Position numbers and translations under genes: made by a program. Below, one piece after another: positions 10,961 through 21,203 of a stretch of DNA of 64,000 nt; the stretch's first letter is position 1, and each line of letters begins with the position of its first letter. The stretch is taken from the NCBI GenBank assembly GCA_015680685.1, contig MNCI01003467.1, positions 597,095 through 661,094 on the forward strand, in the 5' to 3' direction. Source of the stretch: Gnetum montanum. Its lineage: Eukaryota; Streptophyta; Gnetopsida; Gnetales; Gnetaceae. The notes below the pieces were generated by a model. That model was given only the letters and a program-made list of their open reading frames with translations, was not told where the DNA came from and did no database searches.

Positions 10961-11737
10961 TTACTTAAGTAGGATTTTTGCTAGGTCGTAGTAGGGTTGC
11001 AGGTGCGTAGCTTTGCAGGCGTAGACCTCGGTGATTTGGTTCATGACTAGTTGTGAATCTCCCTGGATTGCCAGGTGTTGTATGCGCAGTGCTCGAGCAG
11101 TTAAGAGGCCTCTGAGTAGCCCCTTGCACTCTGCCACATTGTTGGTGCAAGGGAACGTAAATCGATAAGCAGATGGGTGCATTTCCCCAGAGGAGAACGT
11201 GATCGTGGCAGTGGCACTACTTCCTCGCGTGGTTGAGGCACTGTCAAAGTGTAAAGTGGCTTCGAAATTTGACGGGACGATGTTGACATTGCTAACGTAT
11301 TCGTCTGGGAACTCAGGGTCTATGGTTGCCTGGTCGTTGACTTGCGAGGCCGTGAGTTGGGTTGCTATGGCTTGACCCTTTGTCGATGATTGACTTACAT
11401 AGCATAGGTCGAATTCTGCGGTTATTGCCTTCCACCGGGCTATCTTGCTACTCTCATATAAGTTGTTAGTGATAGCCCGGAGTATATTTCTTTTGCATAT
11501 GATGTTGGTTGTACTGTGGAATAGATAATGCCGCCACTTTTTTAATGCAAACACTAAGGCTAGGGAATTTCTCTCCACTTCATTGTATTTTGCCTCATAT
11601 GCTACTAGTGCATGGCTCAGGTAATACACTGGTATCTCAGAACCGTCTTCTTGCTTCTGACATAGTAGTGCCGCTATGGATGTGTCGGAGGTGGCAAGGT
11701 ATATGAAGAAAGGCTTGTCCCTTTGTGGCAGGTGCAC
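10961..11737 (-). pseudogene. Element A RT-linked RNase H plus second plant-type RNase H
   Basis: The first half (DKPFFIYLATSDTSIAALL, SHALVAYEAKYNEVE, ALKKWRHYL) is the usual Gypsy RNase H. The second half is a separate RNase H fold: HFDSAS (first catalytic Asp), CTNNVAECKGLLRGL (Glu), IQGDSQLVMNQI (Asp). A tandem second RNase H is established for the plant Tat lineage. This stretch is one open frame of 258 codons, in a different frame from RT, so a frameshift near 11738-11800 separates them. Confidence 0.9.
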
Positions 11738-13035
11738 TGTTAGGAGGTGCGAGAGCTCCTTCTTTAGATCGTTGAAGGCTTGTTGACACTGGGTTGTCCA
11801 TTCTAAGTCAACCCCCTGTTTAGAAGATGTTGCATGGGGTGTAACTTGTTGGTCAACCTTGCTATAAACCTTCGAATGAATTGCACTCTACCTTGTAAAC
11901 CACATAACTCCTTAAGGTTTGTGGGAGGCGCTAGGTTGACGATGGCCTTGACTTTGTCAGGATCCACCCATATTCCAGCCTTCGATACTACGAATCCTAA
12001 CATGCATCCGGTTTTCACCCCGAAGATGCACTTCTTAGGATTGAGACGTAAATCGTGCATCTGGCAGCATTTGAGGACTACCCCTAGATCGTGTGGGTAA
12101 TCAACGGCCTCCTTAGACTTGACCGCTATATCATCCACGTAGTCGTTTAATGTTTCTAGGATATAGTCACTGAAAATGTAAGTCATGGCTTGCTGGTAGG
12201 TTGCTCCAACATTTTTGAGCCTGAAAGGCATCATGGTATAGTACAAGGTCCCCCATGGGGTCATGAAGGCTGTTGATAGCTGGTGCTCTGGGTTAATGTG
12301 GATTTGGTTGTACTTGGAGAAACGATCCATAAAGGATAGCAGAGCATGGCCAGCCGTGGTGTCAATGAGTTGATCGATGCTTGGGAGTGGGAAGTTGTCT
12401 TTGATCATTGCCTTGTTCAAGTCCCGAAAGTCTATACAGATCCGTATTCCTCCCGTTTTCTTCGAAACCACAACGATGTTGGATACCCACTCTGAATAGT
12501 CAACTGCGCAGATGAAACCTGCTTGGTATAGCTTAGTGATTTCATCCCTCAGAGCTAGTGCAATTTTTGACTTAACTTTGTGGGCTTTTTGCTTGACTGT
12601 CTTTACATGGGGGTCTAGGACGATGTTGTGATGAATTAGTCACGGGTCCAGACCCGACATGTCACTGTATGACCATGCAAAGACATCGATGTTGTCTTGC
12701 AAAACTTTGACTATATTTTTGTGCGTTTGCATGTCTAGGAGGGAGCTGAGTTTCCATGTTTTCACCTCCCCCTTTGATGTGGTCACAGGCATCTCGACAA
12801 GAGGATCTTCGATTACATCCCTGACCTCTAAGTCTAGGGCTTGGACCAGATGCTTGGGTCAGTCTGGGGATGCTTCTAAGGCTGCTATGGTGCCAGTTGT
12901 GGTCGACCCCCAGTCGATCATATCAGGGTTCAACTGTCTCACAAGCTTGCCCTGTGGTCCTGTTAGTGTTAAAGGCATGGAAAGGTCACGAGGGATTTCC
13001 ATCTCTTGCTTGACCTACCATCATAAGTTGAAAGC
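11738..13035 (-). pseudogene. Element A reverse transcriptase block
   Basis: RT copies element RNA into cDNA. The open 222-codon part (12471-11803) contains ICIDFRDLNKA, PLPSIDQLID, PWGTLYYTMMPF and the catalytic YVDDI. Upstream residues (SGLDP, DEITKLYQAGF, YSEWVSNIVVV) continue to about 13020 with scattered stops. The usual MDGFSGYNQI reads MDRFSKYNQI. The block starts beside a possible sense 3' splice site (CATAACCAG before 13035). Confidence 0.9.
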
Positions 13036-13045
13036 CTGGTTATGA
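13036..13045 (-). promoter_or_regulatory. Possible sense 3' splice site before RT (element A)
   Basis: On the minus strand CATAACCAG lies at the very start of the RT block. B (TTATTATTGCAG, ends 41300) and F (TATCATGCAG, ends 63140) have an AG site at the homologous place. Ogre elements are known to splice out an intron between PR and RT, so this is the expected acceptor. The donor was not located. Confidence 0.5.
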
Positions 13046-13434
13046 GGCGTTTGTTGGTAGGAATTGTGTGTAACGAAAATTTGCAAAGTAGTGATGCGGT
13101 ACGACTTGTGAAGTGTGATGATGTAAAGATTGCGAGTTTGCCAAGTTAGGGTCATGGCAGTCCGCCAAGGTACAAGAGCGTAGAACTATTGTCGTAAAGT
13201 GTGAAGTTGTATAACTGTTGATATGCAAATGCCAAACTGCTAGTTTAATGTCATTTCATGCTGCCAGATCGCAACATGCAAAATATTAACATATAAAATA
13301 ATAGTATACAAGATAGGAAATTGTGAAAATGAGAAGTATCGAATCACCAATGCAAAAATGAAAACATGAAACCACTAAAAAAATGTGATATTGCCTATGT
13401 GGAAGAAGATGAAATAACTGCTGATGTAAGTATG

Positions 13435-13573
13435 TGGTGTTGTTAGTTTAACGTCATTGTGGACCGCAAATGTAACAGGTCAAGACTGCTAGTTTTGGGT
13501 CTTTTCAGACCGGTAGGGGTACAACTATGCTAGGATTGCTAGTTTAAGGTCTTTTCGGACCCACGCATTCCCC
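13435..13573 (-). repeat. Hairpin array before RT (element A, 3 units)
   Basis: Three units of the same motif: CGTC/GACC (one mismatch), GGTC-TTTTCA-GACC and GGTC-TTTTCG-GACC on the + strand, each preceded by CTAGTTT or TTAGTTTAA. This array sits on the RT side of the antisense gene. Confidence 0.8.
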
Positions 13574-13692
13574 CAACTGCTCACCTAGGGGAAGGTCCTG
13601 GGGCTCGAGCAGGCCTGGATAATACAGGAGGTTATGGAAGAAGGGGCCCATTACAACTGGGCCAGTTTCCTATGTAGTGGCTTGCAGGCTGA

Positions 13693-13858
13693 GATTTTGG
13701 GACTCTGTGAGCACATGGAGTCCCGCTCCAACATACACTATGCCTTCTACATAGGCTGTCTAAAGCACTTCATAGAGTTTTTNCGCTTTAGACAGCCTAT
13801 GTAGAAGGCATAGTGTATGTTGGAGCGGGACTCCATGTGCTCACAGAGTCCCAAAATC
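13693..13858. repeat. Perfect 74-bp inverted repeat next to single Ns
   Basis: 13693-13766 and 13785-13858 are exact reverse complements separated by 18 bases containing an N at 13783, with a second N at 13859. Exact arms next to Ns suggest an assembly join, not biology. Before the palindrome the + strand (about 13575-13780) has a continuous protein-like frame (e.g. HYNWASFLCSGLQAEIL) that may be a cut exon of the antisense gene. Confidence 0.9.
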
Positions 13859-13859
13859 N

Positions 13860-15920
13860 GTGAGATCGTGACCAGATTCCTAGGTCGTGGATTTGCCAAG
13901 ATCTCCTGGAAATGGTCGGGAATTCATTGTCTGTAACAACTAAAAATCTGGCGGTTCGTAGCATTCATGGCTAGGACAATGTGGGGGAGATGACCCCTGC
14001 CATAGTCACTAGCGTGACGTGGGGTGAACATCTCATGGTTGAGATCGTGCCGAAGGAGTTGTGAAGGAAGAAACCTCCCCCAGCTAGGGACACTCTTCGT
14101 GTGGAGGAAGAGGAGGGACGAAGACTACGGCTTAAGCTGCAGAGGACGCAACCCCCCATTGGTAAACGTTTTCGTGTAATTCTTACTTTGCTATTGTTTG
14201 CTACGCTATGCTGTGTTAGGTGGTGTAGCGTAGCGTAGCACGTGTTTTAAGCTCACTTGTTTTAGTCTTACGCACACATGCTTTTTTGTAGAGGAAGAAG
14301 AAGAAGAAGAGGAAGGCGATGAGGAAGTGTCAGCCTGTGAGACGAGGTCGATGAATAAAGATGTGGAGGCCGCAGTTCCGAAGGAAAGGACCTCGATCGG
14401 GAATAAAGGAGCTCCTATTTCTAGGGCAGGGACCCTTGTCATTAGGGAATCTCCTAACAACAAAGAGGCACCTCCCTTGAATAAAAAAGATGCTGGTCTC
14501 CTAAAAGGAAAGGCACCAGCACATGAGGAAGGGGCTCGTATGGACTTGGCAGGGCCCTCCACTGAGGCTACCACGATCATCTTGCATCAGCAAGAAGAAA
14601 GACCGCAGGCAGGCACTGGTGAGTCGACGAGATGTCTACCTTATCACAGTCCATTTTGGCCATTGCTGATATGCTTAATCATGTAACAGGTGCTACTGCT
14701 GATGCTGCGGGACCCCCTCCAATTCATGCCAAGTCATGGGCTGAGATCCTTGACAAGTTTACGTTCATGCAGGGACTTGTTGATGACATGATCAGACACC
14801 TTCAGCTGGTAGACCCTGACGTGGGTAAGTTGTAGTATTAAATGCTCCTATGTTGTTTTGCTAAAAAACTTTTAAGTTCATTGATTTTGCTATGCTAATG
14901 CGATTACTACGTTCCTCATGTTGACACAGCCTCTCGGATCAAATGGGACCCGGCTCGACCCATGAGAATTGGCGCCGTGCCTACACTCTCACCTGACGTG
15001 ACCAAGGTGCCTCGTCGCGTGTTTGATGAGGCTCATAAGTGCGTCTTGCACTCGGTATGCTCTCTGTGGGAATGTAAGTGCATCAACGAGGATCTGTGGA
15101 AATGAGTCCAAAGGGTTGAGCAAAGAGAGGCTGAGCTGGTCACTGAGGTGAAGGATCTCAAGTCGAGGAACAAGTTCCTTGTGAACCGTAACCCTGACGT
15201 TGAGGGCTGGTGCAAGGCTATAGACAACTATGCCAAATTTTGGACTGTCGTTCATTAGAATGTCGAATCCATGCACGAGATAGTCGAACAACAAATACAG
15301 ATACAGTTGCTAACTCAGAAGTGTCAAGACATGAAAGATATCAGCGCCAAGGTTTTCGAATGGGGGCGAACCTAGAGAAACCACAAACATGTGTACATGC
15401 TGGAGAACGAAATCCATTAAAAGCTGTACAAAGACATTGCTGTGGAGGCATTCACGTATGAAGCATTCGTGAATGCCATTGACGTTTCTGAGGCCTACGC
15501 TAAGTTTAAAGAGCAGGTGAAGGTTACGAAATCTCTCGACTTGAAAGTGGACCTTCCTACAGGAGAGACCGCAATCGCCTCCCTTTCCTCGAGGCCCTTA
15601 GAATGGATGACCATAGAAAGGGAGAAAGCCACCACTGCGAATGCTGAACCTAGCAATAGATGTTGGATTTACATCACGACAAAGGAGATCTGGTGTCGCC
15701 TTAGGCTCGGCCTAAACTGGATACCTTCTGAGACCGATGTGAGTCCCTCTCAAGTTAGTCACTTTACTATGTAGATGCTCATGCTGTGTTATAGTTTGCG
15801 TTTGTTGCCCTAACTAATTAGTTCATTCCTATGATGCAGACTCCAGGTGAGGGTGCAAGGCCCATAGAGGGAGGGAACGAAGAATTGGCAGAAGGTAACC
15901 CAGGGGAGAACGATGCATAA
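13860..15920 (+). pseudogene. Antisense, intron-containing accessory gene of element A (5' part missing)
   Basis: Lies on the strand opposite to gag-pol. Exons read by comparison with the homologue in element B: up to 14161 | 14292-14618 | 14690-14824 | 14930-15738 | 15840-15920. Donors are GTAAAC, GTGAGT, GTAAGT and GTGAGT; acceptors are TTTTGTAG, TAACAG, GACACAG and GATGCAG. Intron phases are 1, 1, 1, 0, the same as in B. The protein has an acidic run (Glu7 after 14292), a Lys/Glu-rich low-complexity part, LDKFTFMQGLVDDMI, then ASRIKWDP and a likely coiled coil (EQREAELVTEVKDLKSRN). Stops: TGA in LWK*VQ, TAG and TAA later in the 809-nt exon. Function unknown; no catalytic motif is recognised. 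The 5' exons are lost at the palindrome. The first intron carries a GCTACGC cluster (14196-14240). Confidence 0.8.
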
Positions 15921-16129
15921 ACAGATGAAGCGGAGGCAAGTAGCGAGGATAGTGCAAACAGAGGCGACCCATGACAGCATGGAATTTTCTTTTAAAATTT
16001 TTGAAGTTTTGAAATGTTGAAATTTTGCAAACATTGTCAAAGATAAAAGTTTTGGATAAACTGAAAAAATTCAGAAAATAAATTGACTTTGCATTAACTT
16101 GCGTATCATGTAAAGTTTTCATGCTCTTG

Positions 16130-16390
16130 TGTGCTAGTTTTAGGCCATTTTGGGCCATTACGTAACATGCCAACAGGATAAAGTGAAAAAGCAACAATGC
16201 TAGTTTTAGGCCATTTCGAGCCATTGCCCAAAATAGATAGTACGTTAACAAAGAAAAAAACGATGATGATAGTTTTAGGCCATTTTGGGCCATTAGCGTA
16301 GCATGCCAGAAGGATGGCATGTTATCAAGACAGAAAGCAATGATGCTAGTTTTAGGCCATTTTGGGCCATAGCATAACATGCCAAAAGGA
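16130..16390 (-). repeat. Hairpin array after protease (element A, 4 units)
   Basis: Four ~60-bp units, each with GCTAGTTTTA or ATAGTTTTA followed by GGCC-ATTTTG-GGCC (three exact) or GGCC-ATTTCG-AGCC. Same design as the other arrays but with a GGCC stem. It lies on the gag-PR side of the antisense gene. Confidence 0.85.
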
Positions 16391-16460
16391 TGGCATGTTA
16401 ATAAGGAAAAGAAGCAGCGAATGTACAGGGGTGGTAACTGGGTAGGAAGTAGTAGGGTTG

Positions 16461-17795
16461 CTATGCTATGCGTAGTTGCTTCCTAACCCGTTGCGGGTTG
16501 ATCAGAATGTAAGGCCGAGGTGTTTTGCCAGGGCCCTTGTTCATATCGTTGTCCTCCACTGGGAAAGGCAACTCAACCCATGCATTTTTAGTTTGGAGAC
16601 TGGCTTGCTGGGCCGATTCTCCTGTTTGATGGTTAATGTATGCGTGAGCAGGCACTTCATTCTCAAAGGCTGTGACCTCTGAGCCTTGCTCCATATCTAC
16701 GTTGCTGATTGCTTGTGTTGCTATTTCATCACCACGGATCACCACCTCCCTGCCTGCATATGGTAAGTGGATCTCCTGGTGTATGGGTGAGGAGACAGCC
16801 CTAAGTTGCACTAACCATGATCTTTCCAAGATCAGGTTAAACCTGGGCATTTCCTCGACTACGATGAATGTAACGTCTGTGGGGAACTGGTCCCCTGCTA
16901 CGAAGCTTACGTGAACTGTGCCCTTCACTAGGAAGCGTGCCCTGTTGAAGGACCTTAGACACAACGTCGTTGTGGGTTTGATCTGGTCAACCAATCCCAA
17001 CTTATCCACAATAGGGAAGGGAATGACATTCATGGCAGCCCTGTCATCAACATGTACCCTTTGGATCCGGTGTTGGTTGACCTGAATTATGATGAAGAGA
17101 GGCACTGTGGTCACCTGACCCCCTTCTAGATCTTCCCTAATGGCATCATCACGGAAAGTTAGTTGCGGTGCCGCGGACTCTACGGGTACAGAAGGAAGCA
17201 TGACCGAGTGGATCGCTTCCTATTCCACTCACATGTTCTTGTCGACTGGAACTGCCATTAACATGCATATTAGAGCCTCGTGGTGGGGTACAGATGTCAT
17301 GATTAGGTCGTACAAGCTCAGGGTAGCATTTTTCTACTTTAGAGCTTGCTTGACCTGGGTGAGGACATCTAGAAGGTCTTGGCTGCCCCCTTGTTCGACA
17401 TTTTCCTCCTCTTCGATTCGTCCTAGAAGACGAATATCCCAAGGAGAGGTGACTTCAGATTTGGGTTTATATCCTCGTTAGCAAGGTGATGCAGGCTGCG
17501 TAGTTAGGCTGACCTTCGTATTTAAGGACGAAGGTGTAGGTGCAAGGGGTGAAGACATAGGCTTGGGGATACCCTTGATGGTACTTCCCTTCGACTTCTC
17601 GTCCACCCAGTGGACCTCTCACCTTGCGGGGAGAGGAGGCTATTTAGCTTTATTGCATCAGATAGGGACCGTCGAAGGCATCGACCCCTTGATGACGAAC
17701 AGAGCTAGAGGTGTTAACTGATGGGACTACGTGGCCCCGCTAACAGGTGACGTAAAGGTTGGTGCCCACGACGGGACTTTCAGAACAAAAGGCTG
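16461..17795 (-). pseudogene. Element A aspartic protease region
   Basis: The retroviral-type protease cuts the polyprotein. The frame 17201-16461 is open for 246 codons and in phase with gag. The active-site loop is VHVDDRAAMNVIPFPIVDKL; relatives in B (HIDNGAATN) and F (HVDDGVATN) keep Gly where A has Arg, so A's enzyme would be dead. FNLILERSWL is the conserved Leu-Gly-x-x-Trp-like segment. The region 17795-17202 has stops in all readings but keeps gag-PR linker similarity (SLYDLIMT). The frame ends near the hairpin array. Confidence 0.85.
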
Positions 17796-20285
17796 CTACA
17801 AGCTTGGGCCATCCGCTGGTGGTACTGGTGCACTACACTGAGGCACACGGATCACGAATGGTTGACGGGGTAGTCTGGGATCATTGTTAATGCCGATCGC
17901 ATTGATGACGTAATCGACATTATCGATGTTGAGGGGATCGCTGTAGACATACATAGATTGGTTTTTAGGGTGCACTGGGTTACTTTCGTCCAGCACCAGC
18001 TTTCCCAGGTCGATTAATATTTGGATGTCGTCCTGCAACGATAGACAATAATCCGTGTTATGACCACATTGTTGGTGGTAGTCACAAAACCTGTCTAGCC
18101 TGAAACCCCTAGGAATTGGAGGCTCATTGGGCAGGGCCAACGAGGGATTCCTAAGGAGCTCGCAGTAGCGTTGATGTCTTGCATTTTCCTCTTCCAACAT
18201 TTGATTGTGTCGAATGTATCCCGCTACCAACAGGTGTTTCAGAAGCTCTGAAGGCTTTAGAGGTAGTGGGGTGTACTTTGAGCGGTCTTTACGCTCAAAG
18301 TTGGGTTTGGGTTGTGCAGATGTCTTGGGTGCAGGTGCAACAGGTTGCGGCACATGGCCCAATTTGGGCGTAGGGTTAGCCGCTTGTGTGGTCGATTTCT
18401 TACCATTCTTACTACTATTGTTGCTAGGTTTGGGCTTGGCCTCAGTCGCCACAGTGGCCATTATGGTTGTTGGGGCTTTACCTTTTTCCTTCTTTGCGAA
18501 GGTGCTCTTGTAAGTGATGTAGGCTGGGTCTTTGCTCGCCTCGGCCACATCTTGTATGCTCTTAGTTTGAGCGAAAGCCTGACTAAGAGAGCGAGGAGCA
18601 AGGTAGTGCAGTTTGGACTTGATAAAGTCATTTACTGCACCTTTGAAGACGACCAGCAAGTGGGCCTCCGCGATAGGCTCGCGGATTTCGTTAAGGGTTG
18701 CACTCCAACATTGAATAAATTTTTGGATTGGTTTTAGCGCGTCTTGTTTCATGCTCATCAACTAATCCAGCATGGTTTTTGGCTTTAAGTTGTACTTGAA
18801 GCATGTCACGAACTGGGTCAGCAGCTCTTCCAAAGTTGAAATGGATGAGTGTGGCAACACGCGGTACCAATCTAGAGCTTTTCTGGCTAGGGACATGGCG
18901 AAGACGTGAATGATCATATGCAGCCATTGTTGCAATATCAAAGACTCAGACCTAAAAGTGACAAGATGTGTGTTGGGATCTCCCTCCCCATCGTACTTCA
19001 TGAAGTGTGGAAGAGACATCCCCAGAGGTAACATCAAAGCAGGGATTACAGGGTTGATGGGGTTGTCGTGGTCAAAATCCATGACTTGTACCGTGTTGGA
19101 CCCAATAGCTTTGAGGCGTTTTATTTCCTCAGTGAGGGTTTGGATAAGCTGAAATGCTTGATCCAGACCCGACAACATGGTGGATGGTTGGGAAGCTATT
19201 GGGGCAGCTCCCGCTTACGGTATGGCGGGAGTGACGGTATGACCCATTGGCTACGTCGTTGGCACGACCCTCGCGAGCGGTGCTGCCTGTGTTGTCCACC
19301 ACCCGGTAGGTGGTGTTGTTAAGGTAGTAGCCGTTGGTTGGACTGCCAGGTATACTGCTTGTGTCACCAACAGTGTAGACCATAGCCTCGTGTTAGGCAG
19401 TGCCGACTGCGAGGCTTGGTGTAGTTGAGAGCGCACGAAATAAGACATTTGTGATGGTTGTAACATAGGCGAGGAAAAAAATGGGGCCCACCATGTGGAT
19501 AGGTCGGGGCTTGCCACAGTGGGTGGAACTGATGTAAATGTAGGAATAGAAGTCACGTATGTTTGCGAAGTTGGTAAGGTATGAACATGTGGCAGGGTAG
19601 CCATAATTGACATGTTACGTGCCACAGGAATGGGCTACTGAACAACCTGCAAAGGGATAGTAGCTGTAAATGGCGTAGGTGAAACAGGCGAAAATGAGTG
19701 TGGAGGTGCCACAGGGTTGGTGTGGCTTCCCATAGCAGCCATAATCATGGGTTATGAAAGCATAGGTGTGATTACAAAGGAAGCGGTAAGAGAAGACGGC
19801 TTGGCCCAGAAGGACTGGGTAGGAGGGATAGGAGGGGGGCCGGTTGGACCTCCCTCGTCCGATTGGGAATCGAGTTCTTCCTGCTTATTCTAGAAAGCGT
19901 TCTCTTGGTTGGATGCTGTGTCCTGTTACTCCCTAAGCCTAGCCAACTGGACTAGCTGGTCTAGAAGCCTTTGGTATGTTTGAGTTAAAGGTAACGAACC
20001 ACTAGGAATAGGGACAAATTCCTTCCCGTTGCAGTAAACGAACTCGAAACTGCGTTTTTCTTCGAGTTCATGTAAATCCAAGGGTAGATTTACATGCACC
20101 TTTGCATAGAGGAAACTGTAATGCTCATGTTGCTGGGCTAATCCCTCAGGTCCTCGATTTTGGACTATGAGAGATCAACGTGTTTCCAGCATCGGGTTCA
20201 ACGGTTGTTTGGCACCAGCGGTGCCTTGAACTGTGATGGACATCTCCACATTGAAGGTGGTGATAGCGGCAGTTAAAAAAGCCAT
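17796..20285 (-). pseudogene. Element A gag
   Basis: Gag forms the particle that packages the RNA. Likely start ATG at 20285, giving MAFLTAAITTFNVEMS. An N-terminal region (HEHYSFLYAKV) is shared with E and F. Next comes a Pro/Thr/Ser-rich region, then the Retrotrans_gag domain (GEGDPNTHLVTF, ALDWYRVLP, IQKFIQCWSATLNEI, GAVNDFI). At about 18060-18020 is a zinc-knuckle-like CDYHQQCGHNTDYC. The reading frame is constant throughout, but in-frame stops occur, among them TAG after KTMLD (near 18765) and others around 19200-20180. The same frame runs on into protease, so gag-PR was one ORF. Confidence 0.88.
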
Positions 20286-20349
20286 TGCTAAACAAGTAGT
20301 TATGCAAAAAATCACAAGAAATGAAAAAGGGACAAAAAGACTGAAAGGC

Positions 20350-21090
20350 TACAAAAAGAAGGCTTTACGTCTTACCGGATTTCGAAGGAACCGCCAAGGT
20401 GACTGATCTGTACCACACAAAGCGGAAACAACCACAAAAGGGTGTCACATTTATGCCAGTGCTCAATGAGGTACAGAGCACGTGCAAGACTACCTTAAGA
20501 TAGGAAGGCAAGTCAACTGGTAGTCTGAGGCTTTATATCTTGTAGGGTTTCCAAGGAACCGTCGAGGCGACCGATCTACACCACACGACGCGTAAACAAC
20601 CACAGATGGGTGTCAGGTCTATGCTAATGCATATAGAGGTGTAGAAGGCTTACAAGACTACTATAATACGAGATAGTTAACTAGTGATCAAGAAGGCTTT
20701 GCATCTTACAGGATCCTTGAGGAACCATTGGAGTGACCGCTCTGTACCACGCGAGATGGGGTACAGAACGCATGCAAGACTATCGTAAGGATGGGTAGGC
20801 TAACTAGCAGTCAGGAAGGCTTTATGTCTCGCAGTATCCCCAAGGGACCGTCGAGGTGACCGATCTATACTACGTGAGATGGGGTACAGAACGCATGCAA
20901 GACAACTATAAGGTGAGCTAGTTACCTAGTGATCGGAGGCCTTGTGTTCTGTGGGGCTCCCGAGGAATCTTCGAGGCGACCGATCTACACCGCACAAAGC
21001 ACAAACAGCCACAAATTATGTCATGTTTACACTTATGCGTATCACGGTGCATAAGGCTCACAGAACTATTGTGACATGTAGAAAGACACC
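20350..21090 (-). repeat. Five tandem repeats (120-165 bp) in element A leader
   Basis: Between PBS and gag, units start near 20360, 20530, 20694, 20817 and 20937. Each carries AGGCTTT..., a GGAACC-like core, GACCGATCTA or GACCGCTCTG, and GTACAGA or similar. Two short units (~122 bp) lack the middle part of the long ones. The most LTR-proximal bases (near 21091-21110) contain the leader motif CTAGTGCCAGAAAACTGTAG shared with E and F. Confidence 0.75.
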
Positions 21091-21185
21091 AAAGGCCCTC
21101 CTTCTAGTGCCAGAAAACTGTAGCAACCGAAAACGTCGGTGGTTGGAAAACACCGAGGGGTCGGTGGACATGATAGTTTCGACCC

Positions 21186-21203
21186 TGTACCTGCGGGAGG
21201 CCA
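21186..21203 (-). other. Primer binding site position of element A
   Basis: On the minus strand the LTR ends ...CCTAGCA and is followed at once by TGGCCTCCCGCAGGTACA. TGG is the expected PBS start (complement of tRNA CCA). The matching tRNA was not identified. Confidence 0.5.

Noticed and set aside
16130-16390. Rho-independent-type terminators
   Set aside because: Stem-loops lack U-tracts and the context is eukaryotic.
18179-18737. Overlapping + strand frames rich in Cys/Gly/Leu
   Set aside because: They are antisense shadows of the gag zinc-knuckle and linker; no splice or conservation evidence in B at this place.
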